Origin: Nocardiopsis sp. FR4
GTDB lineage: Bacteria; Actinomycetota; Actinomycetes; Streptosporangiales; Streptosporangiaceae
NCBI RefSeq assembly: GCF_009830945.1
Contig: NZ_VWVV01000005.1
Span: 248,001 to 312,000 of the forward strand
Reading direction: 5' to 3'
Length of the DNA stretch: 64,000 nt
The position numbers were made by a program, and so were the translations under genes. Shown here one piece after another: positions 34,308 through 42,444 of this stretch (positions are counted from its first letter, which is position 1; each line of letters opens with the position of its first letter). The notes below the pieces were generated by a model. The model did no database searches. It was not told the origin of the DNA and saw nothing but the letters and a program-made list of their open reading frames with translations.

Positions 34308-35099
34308 GTGGACACCGACACCGACACCGTCTACCGGGTGGAGGGGGTCTCCTTCGGGTACGGGGACACCGCCGTGCTGGAGGAGGTGGACCTGCGCCTG
34401 TCCGCCGGGCAGACCCTGGCCCTGGTCGGGCGCAACGGCTGCGGCAAGTCGACCCTGCTGAGGCTGCTCGCGGGCACCCTGCGCCCGCGCCGGGGCCGGA
34501 TCCTGCTCCGGGGCCAGGACCTGTCCCAGATGTCGCGCCGGGCCGTGGCCCGGCGGGTGGCGGTGCTGCACCAGTCGCTGCCCCCGGTACACGGGATGAC
34601 GGTGCGCCGCCTGGTGCGCCAGGGCCGCTTCGCCCACCGGGGCGTGCTGGGAATGCTCAACGAGGCCGAGGACGAGGCCACGCGTTCGGCGATGGAGCGC
34701 GCGGGGGTGGCGGGTCTGGCCGACCGGCCCCTGGAGCACCTCTCGGGCGGGGAGCGCCAGCGGGTGCGCCTGGCCCTGGCCCTGGCCCAGCAGACGCCCG
34801 TGCTGCTGCTGGACGAGCCCACCACCTACCTGGACGTGCGCCACCAGTTGGAGGTGCTGGAACTGGTGGCCGCCTTCGGCCGGGAGCTGACCGTGGTGAT
34901 GGTGCTGCACGACCTGGACCACGCGGCCCGCTACGCCGACCGGATCGTGGCGCTGCGCCGGGGTCGGGTGGCCGCCCAGGGCACCCCGGAGGAGGTGGTC
35001 ACCGAACCGGTGCTGCGCGAGGTGTTCGGGGTGCGGGCGCGCGTGCTGCGCGACGAGCGCTTCGGCACCCCCTACTGTCGCCTGGACGCACCCGTGTGA
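34308..35099 (+). CDS. ABC ATP-binding protein of the metallophore importer (FepC/BtuD type)
   Basis: 263 residues: Walker A GRNGCGKST, signature LSGGERQR, Walker B LLLDEPTTYLD and H-loop VLHDLDHA, the standard pattern for iron-chelate/B12 importer ATPases. The GTG start has an AAGGAGAG site. It is the last gene of the operon; a hairpin follows at 35119-35148. Confidence 0.93.
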   Translation: MDTDTDTVYRVEGVSFGYGDTAVLEEVDLRLSAGQTLALVGRNGCGKSTLLRLLAGTLRPRRGRILLRGQDLSQMSRRAVARRVAVLHQSLPPVHGMTVRRLVRQGRFAHRGVLGMLNEAEDEATRSAMERAGVAGLADRPLEHLSGGERQRVRLALALAQQTPVLLLDEPTTYLDVRHQLEVLELVAAFGRELTVVMVLHDLDHAARYADRIVALRRGRVAAQGTPEEVVTEPVLREVFGVRARVLRDERFGTPYCRLDAPV

Positions 35100-35118
35100 G
35101 TCCGGGCGGCGCGCCGCG

Positions 35119-35148
35119 CCGGCCTCCTTGTCCCGGGTGGGAGGCCGG
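35119..35148 (+). terminator. Hairpin after the importer operon
   Basis: CCGGCCTCC and GGAGGCCGG form a 9-bp stem 19 bp after the ATPase stop. No clear T-run follows, so it is a GC-hairpin-type terminator at best. Confidence 0.5.
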
Positions 35149-35178
35149 GGGAGGGTGGGGGAGACGGGAACGACAATA

Positions 35179-35196
35179 TAGTTTAAAATTAAACTA
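35179..35196. promoter_or_regulatory. Perfect AT-rich palindrome, MarR-type operator candidate
   Basis: TAGTTTAAAATTAAACTA has 8-bp arms around AA and stands out in GC-rich DNA, 40 bp before the dioxygenase start. MhqR and related MarR-family repressors bind sites of this kind in front of mhq genes. No MarR gene is present in the window. Confidence 0.65.
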
Positions 35197-35235
35197 CATT
35201 CCGCCGCACCGACGACCTCGACGGAGGGTGAGGAC

Positions 35236-36186
35236 ATGGACGTGCGCCCCGCGGGAATCCACCACGTGACCGCGATCGCCAGCGACCCCCAGGCCAACGC
35301 CGACTTCTACCTCAACGCGTTGGGCATGCGCATGGTCAAGCGCACGGTCAACTTCGACGCGCCCGAGACCTACCACCTGTACTACGGCGACCGGGCGGGC
35401 AACCCCGGCACCATCCTGACCTTCTTCCCCTGGCCCGGCGCCCCCCGCGGGCGGCTGGGCGCGGGGCAGGCCACCACCACGACCTTCTCCGTGCCCGAGG
35501 GCTCCCTGGGCTGGTGGGCCCGCCACCTGGCCGCCCGCGGCGTGGAGGCCACCCGCCCCGCCGAGCGCGGCGAGGAGGACGTGCTCAGCCTGCGCGACCC
35601 CGACGGGCTCGTCCTGGAACTGGCCGCCAGCGCCGACGCCCACGACACCGAGCCCTGGGACCAGGCGGAGGTGCCCGCCGAGCACGCCATCCGCGGCATC
35701 CGCGCGGTCACCCTCACCGAGCACGACGTGGAGGGTACCGTGGAGATGCTCGGCGACCACCTGGGGTTCCGCCTGGCCGACGAACAGGGCGAGCGGCTGC
35801 GCTTCCGCACCAACGCCTCCGGCGAGGGGGTGGGCACCATCGTCGACGTCCTGGCCCGGCCCCGGGCCCCGCGCGGACTGGTCGCCGCCGGGACCGTCCA
35901 CCACGTCGCCTACCGCGCCCCGGACGGCCCCGTGCAGCAGGCCTGGCGCCAGCGGTTGGAGGAGGACGGCGTGGGCGTCACCGAGATCCGCGACCGCTGC
36001 TACTTCACCTCCATCTACTTCCGCGAGCCCGGCGGCGTGCTGCTGGAGATCGCCACCGACGGCCCCGGATTCGACTACGACGAACCCCTGCTGGAGCTGG
36101 GCCGCTCCCTCAAGCTCCCGCCGTGGCTGGAGCCCGACCGCGAGCAGATCGCCGCCCGCCTGCCCGCGATCGAGGTGGACCAGTGA
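35236..36186 (+). CDS. Ring-cleaving dioxygenase, MhqO-like (glyoxalase/VOC superfamily)
   Basis: 316 residues forming two VOC modules. The first has GIHHVTAIASDPQANADFYLNAL, with metal-ligand His, and an LRDPDGLVLELA Glu strand. The second has VHHVAYRAPD and FREPGGVLLEIATDGPGF. It fits hydroquinone-specific extradiol dioxygenases of the MhqO/MhqA group, which protect cells from quinones. Its stop overlaps the start of an MhqD-like esterase, the usual partner. The palindrome upstream suggests control by a quinone-sensing MarR repressor. Confidence 0.88.
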   Translation: MDVRPAGIHHVTAIASDPQANADFYLNALGMRMVKRTVNFDAPETYHLYYGDRAGNPGTILTFFPWPGAPRGRLGAGQATTTTFSVPEGSLGWWARHLAARGVEATRPAERGEEDVLSLRDPDGLVLELAASADAHDTEPWDQAEVPAEHAIRGIRAVTLTEHDVEGTVEMLGDHLGFRLADEQGERLRFRTNASGEGVGTIVDVLARPRAPRGLVAAGTVHHVAYRAPDGPVQQAWRQRLEEDGVGVTEIRDRCYFTSIYFREPGGVLLEIATDGPGFDYDEPLLELGRSLKLPPWLEPDREQIAARLPAIEVDQ

Positions 36187-36815
36187 CCGCCGTTGACGAC
36201 TTCGTCCACGTCTTCACCCCGGCCGCCGCCCCGGACGCGCCCACCCTGCTGCTGCTCCACGGCACCGGCGCCGACGAGCACGACCTGCTGCCGCTGGGCC
36301 GGGCCCTGGCCCCGGGGGCGGCTCTGCTTTCACCGCGCGGCAAGGTGGACGAGAACGGCATGAACCGGTGGTTCCGCCGCCTGCGCGAGGGCGTCTTCGA
36401 CGTCGAGGACCTCATCCGCCGCACCGCCGAGCTGGCGGAGTTCGTCTCCGCCGCCGTCCGCGCCTACGGCCTGGACCCCGGGCGGATCGTGGTCAGCGGC
36501 TTCTCCAACGGCGCCAACACCGGCGCGGCCCTGCTGCTGCGCCACCCCGGCCTGCTGCGCGGCGCGGCGCTGTTCGCGGCCGGGGCACCGCTGCAGGGGC
36601 GCGAGCCCGATCCGGTGGACCTGTCGGGGACGCGGGTGTTCCTGGGCTCGGGGACGGCCGACCCGATCACCACCATCGACCAGGCGCGCCTGCTGGCCGC
36701 CCAGCTGGGGGAGCGGGGCGCCGAGGTGGAGGCCTGCGAGCACCCCGGCGGACACCAGCTGGACCCCCGGGTGCTGGAGCGGGCCCGAGCCTGGTTCGAG
36801 GCCTCCCGGTTCTGA
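36183..36815 (+). CDS. Carboxylesterase/phospholipase family hydrolase, MhqD-like
   Basis: 210 residues of the abhydrolase_2 family: oxyanion region LLLLHGTGADEHDLL, nucleophile GFSNGAN (about 108), Asp in GTADPITT and His in GGHQLDP. The GTG overlaps the dioxygenase stop, so the pair is co-translated. In Bacillus the mhqD and mhqO products act together against quinone electrophiles; the same is inferred here. Confidence 0.88.
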   Translation: MTAVDDFVHVFTPAAAPDAPTLLLLHGTGADEHDLLPLGRALAPGAALLSPRGKVDENGMNRWFRRLREGVFDVEDLIRRTAELAEFVSAAVRAYGLDPGRIVVSGFSNGANTGAALLLRHPGLLRGAALFAAGAPLQGREPDPVDLSGTRVFLGSGTADPITTIDQARLLAAQLGERGAEVEACEHPGGHQLDPRVLERARAWFEASRF

Positions 36816-36878
36816 CCGGGCACCGGCCGCGGCGGCGCCCCCTGACCCGGGCGTCGCCACTCCTTTCCGACCAATATG

Positions 36879-36896
36879 AATCTACGTTGTAAAAGT
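36879..36896. promoter_or_regulatory. Palindrome-centred element B
   Basis: The second copy of AATCTACRNYGTAAARGT, centred on TACGTTGTA. It lies 140 bp upstream of the TauE/SafE gene and just before a 14-codon ORF. Confidence 0.45.
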
Positions 36897-36903
36897 GGAC
36901 ATC

Positions 36904-36948
36904 ATGTTCAACCCACTCAGACGACCCCAAGGCGAAGAACCGTACTGA
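36904..36948 (+). CDS. Possible 14-residue leader ORF
   Basis: ATG to TGA encodes MFNPLRRPQGEEPY, starting eight bases after element B with AAGTGGA as a weak ribosome site. It has no known family. It may be a leader peptide of the TauE/SafE gene or chance. Confidence 0.25.
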   Translation: MFNPLRRPQGEEPY

Positions 36949-37002
36949 ACGACGGATAGGCTTCCGGCGTCGCCACACCATCCCGCCACGAAGAGAGATC
37001 CC

Positions 37003-37035
37003 ATGACCACCTCTCCCTTCAGGCGCGTGCGGTAG
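37003..37035 (+). CDS. Possible 10-residue leader ORF abutting the TauE/SafE start
   Basis: A short ORF (MTTSPFRRVR) with a GAAGAGAG site; its TAG stop is immediately followed by the ATG of the transporter, which has no ribosome site of its own. This predicts translational coupling. Alternatively the transporter starts elsewhere. Confidence 0.4.
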   Translation: MTTSPFRRVR

Positions 37036-37803
37036 ATGGACCCCGAGATCCTGGGCCTGCTCCTGCTGGTCGGCGTGGCCGCCGGCTGGGTCGACGCCGT
37101 CGTGGGCGGCGGGGGACTCCTGCTGCTGCCCGCCCTGCTGGTCGCCGCCCCCACCACACCCCTGGCCACCCTGCTGGGCACCAACAAGCTCGGCGCCGTC
37201 TTCGGCACCACCTCCGCCGCCATCGCCTACGCCCGCAAGGTCCCCCTCGACCGGCGCGTCGTGCTGCCCACCGCAGCCCTGGCCCTGCTCGGGGCGGGCC
37301 TGGGCGCGGCCCTGGCCGCCGCGCTGACCGCCGACGTCCTCAAACCCGTCATCATGGTCGTCCTGGCCGGGGTGGCCCTGACGGTCTACTTCCGCCCCGC
37401 CATGGGAGCCACGACCGACCCGGCCCTGCGCACGCGCAACCGCCTGCTGGCCGCCGTCGTCCTGGCCGGACTCGGCGTCAGCTTCTACGACGGGCTCATC
37501 GGCCCCGGCACCGGGGTCTTCCTCATCATCAGCTTCACCGCCGTGCTGGGCATGGACTTCGTCTCGGCCTCGGCCGCGGCCAAGATCGTCAACGTGTGCA
37601 CCAACCTCGGCGCGCTGGTGGTCTTCGCCCTGGGCGGGCACATCGACTGGTTCCTGGGCCTGGGGCTGGCCATCTGCACCATCATCGGCGCCCAGATCGG
37701 CGCACGCATGGCCCTGCGGCGCGGCTCGGGGTTCGTGCGCGCCGTGCTGCTCGTGGTCGTGCTGGCCCTGCTGGCGCGCATGGGCTGGGACGTCTTCGCC
37801 TGA
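37036..37803 (+). CDS. TauE/SafE (TSUP) family membrane transporter
   Basis: 255 residues with about eight hydrophobic segments and the two TSUP repeats (GWVDAVVGGGGLLLLPALL and the GLIGPGTGVFLIISFT segment). The family exports or imports sulfite, sulfonates and small organosulfur or carboxylate anions. The direct upstream leader ORF may drive its translation. The substrate is unknown. Confidence 0.88.
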   Translation: MDPEILGLLLLVGVAAGWVDAVVGGGGLLLLPALLVAAPTTPLATLLGTNKLGAVFGTTSAAIAYARKVPLDRRVVLPTAALALLGAGLGAALAAALTADVLKPVIMVVLAGVALTVYFRPAMGATTDPALRTRNRLLAAVVLAGLGVSFYDGLIGPGTGVFLIISFTAVLGMDFVSASAAAKIVNVCTNLGALVVFALGGHIDWFLGLGLAICTIIGAQIGARMALRRGSGFVRAVLLVVVLALLARMGWDVFA

Positions 37804-37810
37804 TCCGGCG

Positions 37811-37835
37811 GGGGCCGTCGGCCGGGGGCGGCCCC
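37811..37835 (+). terminator. GC hairpin after the TauE/SafE gene
   Basis: GGGGCCG and CGGCCCC form a short stem 8 bp after the stop. No T-run follows, so support is modest. Confidence 0.4.
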
Positions 37836-37978
37836 GGGGCGGGAGGAGCCGTTCCCGGAGGCGGCAGTCCTCGCGGCCCGGACGGGACCGGGGGAGCGGC
37901 GGCTGCGGTTACCCTGACCAGGGCGCGTGGAAAACGGGCGAAACGTGTGTGACCGGGGCCCTTGCGTAGGAACAAGGC

Positions 37979-37997
37979 GTAGGTAAGGCTAACCTGT
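37979..37997. promoter_or_regulatory. IdeR/DmdR iron box upstream of the FecCD operon
   Basis: GTAGGTAAGGCTAACCTGT matches 15 of 19 positions of TTAGGTTAGGCTAACCTAA and keeps the central dyad. It lies 88 bp before the first permease start, so this importer should be iron-repressed, unlike the Zur-boxed importer. Confidence 0.8.
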
Positions 37998-38084
37998 CCC
38001 GGGGCGTGTGGTCTCCCGCCCCGCCACCGGAGCCGCTCCGCGCGGCCCCACACCACCTTCGCGACAACGAACGGGGAAGCCGCC

Positions 38085-39107
38085 GTGGCCCTGCGCGCGC
38101 CCACCCTCCCGCGCCCCACACGCACCAGGCGCGTCATCCGCCCCCTCGGCCTCCTCCTGGCCCTGGGCGCACTGGCGCTGTGCGTGCTGCTCAGCGTCAC
38201 CGTCGGCGCCAAACCCATCCCCGTCGCCGACGTCTGGGCCGCCCTGACCGCCTACGACGGCACCTACGACCACGACGTCATCCGCACCCTGCGCGTGCCC
38301 CGCACCGTCCTCGGCGTCTTCGTCGGCGCCGCCCTGGGCCTGGCCGGGGCCCTCATGCAGGTCCTGACCCGCAACCCACTGGCCGAACCCGGCATCCTCG
38401 GCGTCAACTCCGGCGCCGCCGCGGCCATGGTCGTCACCACCCTGGCCCTGGGCGCCAGCGCCTCGGTCTGGCCCGCCTTCGCCGGCGCCGCCCTGGCCTC
38501 CGTCGCCGTCTACGCCCTGGGCTCACGCGGCCGGGCCAGCCCCGTACGCCTGGCCCTGGCCGGAACCGCCGTCGCCGTCGTCCTTCAGGGGCTCATCCAC
38601 GGCGTCTTCGTCCTCAACGACTTCGTCTTCGACCGCCTCCGCTTCTGGCAGGTCGGCTCCCTGACCGGCCGCGACCTGGACGTCTTCTGGCAGGTCGCCC
38701 CCTTCCTCGTCACGGGCGTGGTCCTGACCCTGTGCCTGGGCCCCTCCCTGAACGCGGTCGCCCTGGGCGACGACCTGGCCGCCAGCCTGGGCGCCAACAT
38801 CCCCCTCATCCGCGCCGCCACCGCCGTCGGCGTCATCCTGCTGTGCGGCTCGGCCACCGCCGCCGCCGGACCCATCTGGTTCGTGGGCCTGGTCATCCCG
38901 CACGCCGCCCGGCTGGTCACCGGCCCCGACCAGCGCTGGCTGCTGCCCTACTCCGCGCTGCTGGGCGCCATCCTGCTCACCGCCGCCGACACCGTCGGCC
39001 GCGTCGTCGTCCCCAACGCCGAACTGGAGGTCGGGATCATCACCGCCCTCGTCGGCGCCCCCCTGTTCATCGCCCTGGTCCGCAGCAGAAAGATGGCCCG
39101 CCTGTGA
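38085..39107 (+). CDS. FecCD-family ferric-siderophore permease 1
   Basis: 340 residues, about nine or ten spans. Family signatures are LRVPRTVLGVFVGAALGLAG, TRNPLAEPGILGVNSGAAA and GPIWFVGLVIPHAAR. GTG at 38085 starts it. It overlaps the next gene by four bases. The iron box upstream indicates siderophore import. Confidence 0.92.
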   Translation: MALRAPTLPRPTRTRRVIRPLGLLLALGALALCVLLSVTVGAKPIPVADVWAALTAYDGTYDHDVIRTLRVPRTVLGVFVGAALGLAGALMQVLTRNPLAEPGILGVNSGAAAAMVVTTLALGASASVWPAFAGAALASVAVYALGSRGRASPVRLALAGTAVAVVLQGLIHGVFVLNDFVFDRLRFWQVGSLTGRDLDVFWQVAPFLVTGVVLTLCLGPSLNAVALGDDLAASLGANIPLIRAATAVGVILLCGSATAAAGPIWFVGLVIPHAARLVTGPDQRWLLPYSALLGAILLTAADTVGRVVVPNAELEVGIITALVGAPLFIALVRSRKMARL

Positions 39108-40195
39108 GCGACACCCTGGCCCCGCCGCACCGCCCCGCGGCCCCGGCGAGCACCGCGCCCCGAGGCTCCTTCGCCCTGCGCCTGTTCGGCGACCGCCTGT
39201 CCCTGCTGGTGCGCCCGCGCACCCTCACCGTCGCCCTGGTCCTGGTCGCCGTCAGCGCCGCGACCCTGGCCGTGTCGGTCTCCGTGGGCGACTACGCCGT
39301 CCCGCTGGGCGGGGTGCCCGCCGCCCTCCTCGGGCACGGCGAGCGCCTGGACGTCCTCTTCGTCCGGGACGTGCGCCTGCCCCGCGCCCTGACCGCGATC
39401 GGCGTCGGGGCCGCCCTGGGCATCGCCGGGGCCGTGTTCCAGAGCCTGTCCCGCAACGCCCTGGGCAGCCCCGACATCATCGGTTTCACCGCGGGCGCCG
39501 CCACCGGCGCCGTCGCCGTCATCCTGCTGGTCGGCGCCGGGCGCCTGGCGGTCTCCCTGGGCGCCGTGGGCGGGGGCCTGCTCACCGCCCTGGCGGTCTA
39601 CCTGCTGGCGATGAAGAAGGGCGTCCAGGGCTACCGCCTGGTCCTGGTGGGCATCGGCGTCTCCGCCATGCTCGGCGCGGTGCGCGACTACCTCATGACC
39701 CGCGCCGACCTCACCGACGCGATGGCCGCCCAGATCTGGATGATCGGCAGCCTCAGCGGCCGGGGCTGGGGCGAGGTCGCGGCGGTGTGGACCGGCCTGG
39801 GCCTGCTGGGTCCCGTCCTGCTGGCCCTGGGCCAGCGCCTGCGCTTCATGGAACTGGGGGAGGACACCGCCCGCGGCCTGGGGGTGTCCACCCAGGCCAC
39901 CCAGCTCCTGGCGCTGGTCGCGGCCAGCGCCCTGACCGGCGCCGCCATCGCGGTGGCGGGCCCCGTGGGCTTCGTGGCCCTGGCCGCGCCCCAGCTGGCC
40001 CGGCGCCTGACGCGGGGCGGCACCACCCTGGTCGGCTCAGCCCTGATGGGCGCGGCCCTGCTCGCGGTCGCCGACCTGGTCGCCATGCGCGCCCTGGCCC
40101 CCCAGCAGCTGCCCGTCGGCGTGGTCACCGCCGTCATCGGCGGCAGCTACCTGATCTGGCTGCTGTACACCGAGTGGCGCGGCTCCCGTGCCTGA
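39104..40195 (+). CDS. FecCD-family ferric-siderophore permease 2
   Basis: 363 residues from a GTG overlapping the previous stop. A 45-residue cytoplasmic N-terminus is followed by about ten spans with VRLPRALTAIGVGAALGIAG, SRNALGSPDIIGFTAGAAT and GPVGFVALAAPQLARRL. It resembles FepG-type permeases. Confidence 0.92.
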   Translation: MSDTLAPPHRPAAPASTAPRGSFALRLFGDRLSLLVRPRTLTVALVLVAVSAATLAVSVSVGDYAVPLGGVPAALLGHGERLDVLFVRDVRLPRALTAIGVGAALGIAGAVFQSLSRNALGSPDIIGFTAGAATGAVAVILLVGAGRLAVSLGAVGGGLLTALAVYLLAMKKGVQGYRLVLVGIGVSAMLGAVRDYLMTRADLTDAMAAQIWMIGSLSGRGWGEVAAVWTGLGLLGPVLLALGQRLRFMELGEDTARGLGVSTQATQLLALVAASALTGAAIAVAGPVGFVALAAPQLARRLTRGGTTLVGSALMGAALLAVADLVAMRALAPQQLPVGVVTAVIGGSYLIWLLYTEWRGSRA

Positions 40196-40214
40196 GCGAG
40201 ACCGAGGAAGAACC

Positions 40215-41024
40215 ATGACCACCCCAGCCGCCTCCCGCCTCAACGGCCAGGAGCTCACTCTGGCCTACGAGCAGCGCGTCATCTCCCGGGAGCTGTCCGT
40301 CACCATCCCCGACGACTCCTTCACGGTGATCGTGGGCCCCAACGCCTGTGGCAAGTCCACGCTGCTGCGGGCCCTCTCGCGCACCCTCAAGCCCGCGGGC
40401 GGGCACGTGCACCTGGACGGCCGGGTCATCAGCTCCTACCCCGCCAAGGAGGTGGCCCGCCGCCTGGGCCTGCTCCCGCAGGCCTCGATCGCCCCCGACG
40501 GCATCGGCGTGGCCGACCTGGTCGCCCGCGGCCGCTTCCCCCACCAGGGGTTCCTGCGCCAGTGGTCCAAGCAGGACGAGGCCGTGGTCGCCGAGGCCAT
40601 GGCGGCCACCGGTGTGGCCGAGCTGGCCGAGCGCCCGGTGGACGAGCTCTCCGGCGGCCAGCGCCAGCGGGTGTGGCTGGCGATGGTCCTGGCCCAGCAG
40701 ACCCCGCTGCTGCTGTTGGACGAGCCCACCACCTACCTGGACATCGCCCACCAGATGGACATGCTCGACCTGTGCTCGCACCTGCACGCCGAGCGGGGCC
40801 ACACCCTGGTGGCGGTCCTGCACGACCTCAACCACGCCTGCCGCTACGCCACCCACCTGATCGTGATGAAGGACGGCGCCGTCGTCGCCGAGGGCGACCC
40901 GGCCGCCGTGGTGACCGCCGAGCTGGTGGAGGAGGTCTTCGGCCTGCCGGTGCGGATCATCGACGACCCCGAGACCCACACGCCGATGATCGTGCCCGTG
41001 GACCGGCGCGGCGCGGCCCGCTGA
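40215..41024 (+). CDS. ABC ATP-binding protein, FepC-like
   Basis: 269 residues: Walker A GPNACGKST, signature LSGGQRQR, Walker B LLLDEPTTYLD and H-loop VLHDLNHAC. It completes the iron-boxed importer. No binding-protein gene lies in the operon, so the receptor must be encoded elsewhere. Confidence 0.93.
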   Translation: MTTPAASRLNGQELTLAYEQRVISRELSVTIPDDSFTVIVGPNACGKSTLLRALSRTLKPAGGHVHLDGRVISSYPAKEVARRLGLLPQASIAPDGIGVADLVARGRFPHQGFLRQWSKQDEAVVAEAMAATGVAELAERPVDELSGGQRQRVWLAMVLAQQTPLLLLDEPTTYLDIAHQMDMLDLCSHLHAERGHTLVAVLHDLNHACRYATHLIVMKDGAVVAEGDPAAVVTAELVEEVFGLPVRIIDDPETHTPMIVPVDRRGAAR

Positions 41025-41039
41025 CCCCGGGCCGCCGGT

Positions 41040-41636
41040 TCAGGCGCCGGACAGCTCCAGGCGCAGCACCAGGGCCACCAGCGCGCCCAGCACCTCCTTG
41101 ACCGACTCGCGCTCGCGCGCGTCGCACAGCAGCAGGGGCGTGTGCCCCTCCAGGTCCAGGGCCACGCGCACGTCCTCGGCGCGGTGGGTGCGCTGGCCGT
41201 CGAAGCAGTTCACCGCCACCACGAACGGCAGGCGGCGCGACTCGAAGAAGTCGATCGCGTCGAAGGAGTCGGTCAGGCGCCGCGTGTCGGCCAGCACGAT
41301 CGCTCCCAGCGCACCCTCGGCCAGTTCCTCCCACATGAAGGAGAACCGCCGCTGCCCCGGTGTGCCGAACAGGTACACCACCGTGGAGGCGTCCAGGGTG
41401 ATGCGGCCGAAGTCCAAGGCCACGGTCGTGGTGATCTTGCCCTCCACCCCCGCCAGATCGTCCACCCCGACGCTCTGGGAGGTCATCACCTCCTCGGTGT
41501 GCAGCGACTCCACCTCGCTCACCGCCGAGACCAGGGTGGTCTTGCCCGCCCCGAAGCCCCCCGCGACCACGATCTTCACGGTGTCGGGAACCGGTCCCGC
41601 GCCCATCACGCCCAACGCCCCATCACTCCACGTCAC
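41040..41636 (-). CDS. Conservon GTPase (CvnD-like)
   Basis: 198 residues of the small MglA/Ras-like GTPase group: P-loop GGFGAGKTT, FGTPGQRRF switch II and NCFD in place of NKxD. It is the last gene of a four-gene conservon (sensor kinase, roadblock, DUF742, GTPase), which in Streptomyces forms a membrane complex resembling a G-protein-coupled sensor that affects development. It starts 7 bp after the DUF742 gene. Confidence 0.92.
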   Translation of the reverse strand: MTWSDGALGVMGAGPVPDTVKIVVAGGFGAGKTTLVSAVSEVESLHTEEVMTSQSVGVDDLAGVEGKITTTVALDFGRITLDASTVVYLFGTPGQRRFSFMWEELAEGALGAIVLADTRRLTDSFDAIDFFESRRLPFVVAVNCFDGQRTHRAEDVRVALDLEGHTPLLLCDARERESVKEVLGALVALVLRLELSGA

Positions 41637-41642
41637 GTCGTC

Positions 41643-42017
41643 TCATAGTTGTCGGATGCGCTCCAGCACCGAACGCAGCGTTCCCGCGTCCGGCCGTTCC
41701 CGTGCCCAGTCCGAGGAGCGCACCGCCACGCGTCCCTGGTCCGCCAGGTCCGACAGCAGGATCCGCACCACGCCCAGGGGGAAGCCCGAGCGCGAGGCGA
41801 CCTCGGCCACCGACAGCGGCCGGGCGCACAGGGACACGATCAGTTCCGCCTCGGGGTCCAGGTGCCCGGGCGGGGCCGGTGCGTGCGCCACCACCTGTGA
41901 GGTCATCGCCAGGTCCGCGCGGGAGGGGCGCGTGCGCCCGCCCGTCAGCGAGTAGGGCCGGATCAGGCTCGGCTCGAAGGACCACTCCTGCCCGGGCCCG
42001 GGCGGCACCGCGGTCAT
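41643..42017 (-). CDS. Conservon DUF742 protein (CvnC-like)
   Basis: 124 residues. It shows the DUF742 pattern: SLIRPYSLTGGRTRP near the N-terminus and a winged-helix-like region (PLSVAEVASRSGFPLGVVRI). It is the third gene of the conservon. Its biochemical role is not established. Confidence 0.92.
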   Translation of the reverse strand: MTAVPPGPGQEWSFEPSLIRPYSLTGGRTRPSRADLAMTSQVVAHAPAPPGHLDPEAELIVSLCARPLSVAEVASRSGFPLGVVRILLSDLADQGRVAVRSSDWARERPDAGTLRSVLERIRQL

Positions 42018-42023
42018 GGCCGT

Positions 42024-42440
42024 CTACCCCCCTCCGCCCCTGCCGCCGCGCCGGGGCAGCGCCGACAGGTGCGGGCCCACCTGGCGCACCAGACGGTTGA
42101 GCTCGAAGGCTGCCTGCCCCATGTCGCAGGTGTCGACGGTGGCCAGGGCCAGGGAGGTGCCCTGTCCGGCGGCCAGGACGAAGAAGAACGCGCTGTCCAT
42201 CTCCACCACCGTCTGGCGCACCTCCGAGGCGCCCAGCTGTCCGCGTGCCCCGCGGGCCAGGCTGGCGAACCCGGCGGCGATCGCGGCCAGGCGCTCGCCG
42301 CGTTCGGAGTCCAGGCCGGGGGAGGCGGAGAGCACCAGGCCGTCCGCCGACAGCAGCAGCGCGTGCCGTGCTCCGGCGACCCGTTCCACCAGGTCGCCCA
42401 GCAGCCAGTCCAGTGTGGTGGTCGCGGTGTTGGCCGTCAT
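42024..42440 (-). CDS. Conservon roadblock/LC7 protein (CvnB-like)
   Basis: 138 residues with the roadblock/LC7 fold (LDWLLGDLVERVAGARHALLLSADGLVLS), related to GTPase-activating partners such as MglB. The second gene of the conservon, it starts 4 bp after the kinase stop and probably regulates the CvnD-like GTPase. Confidence 0.92.
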   Translation of the reverse strand: MTANTATTTLDWLLGDLVERVAGARHALLLSADGLVLSASPGLDSERGERLAAIAAGFASLARGARGQLGASEVRQTVVEMDSAFFFVLAAGQGTSLALATVDTCDMGQAAFELNRLVRQVGPHLSALPRRGGRGGGG

Positions 42441-42444
42441 GACC

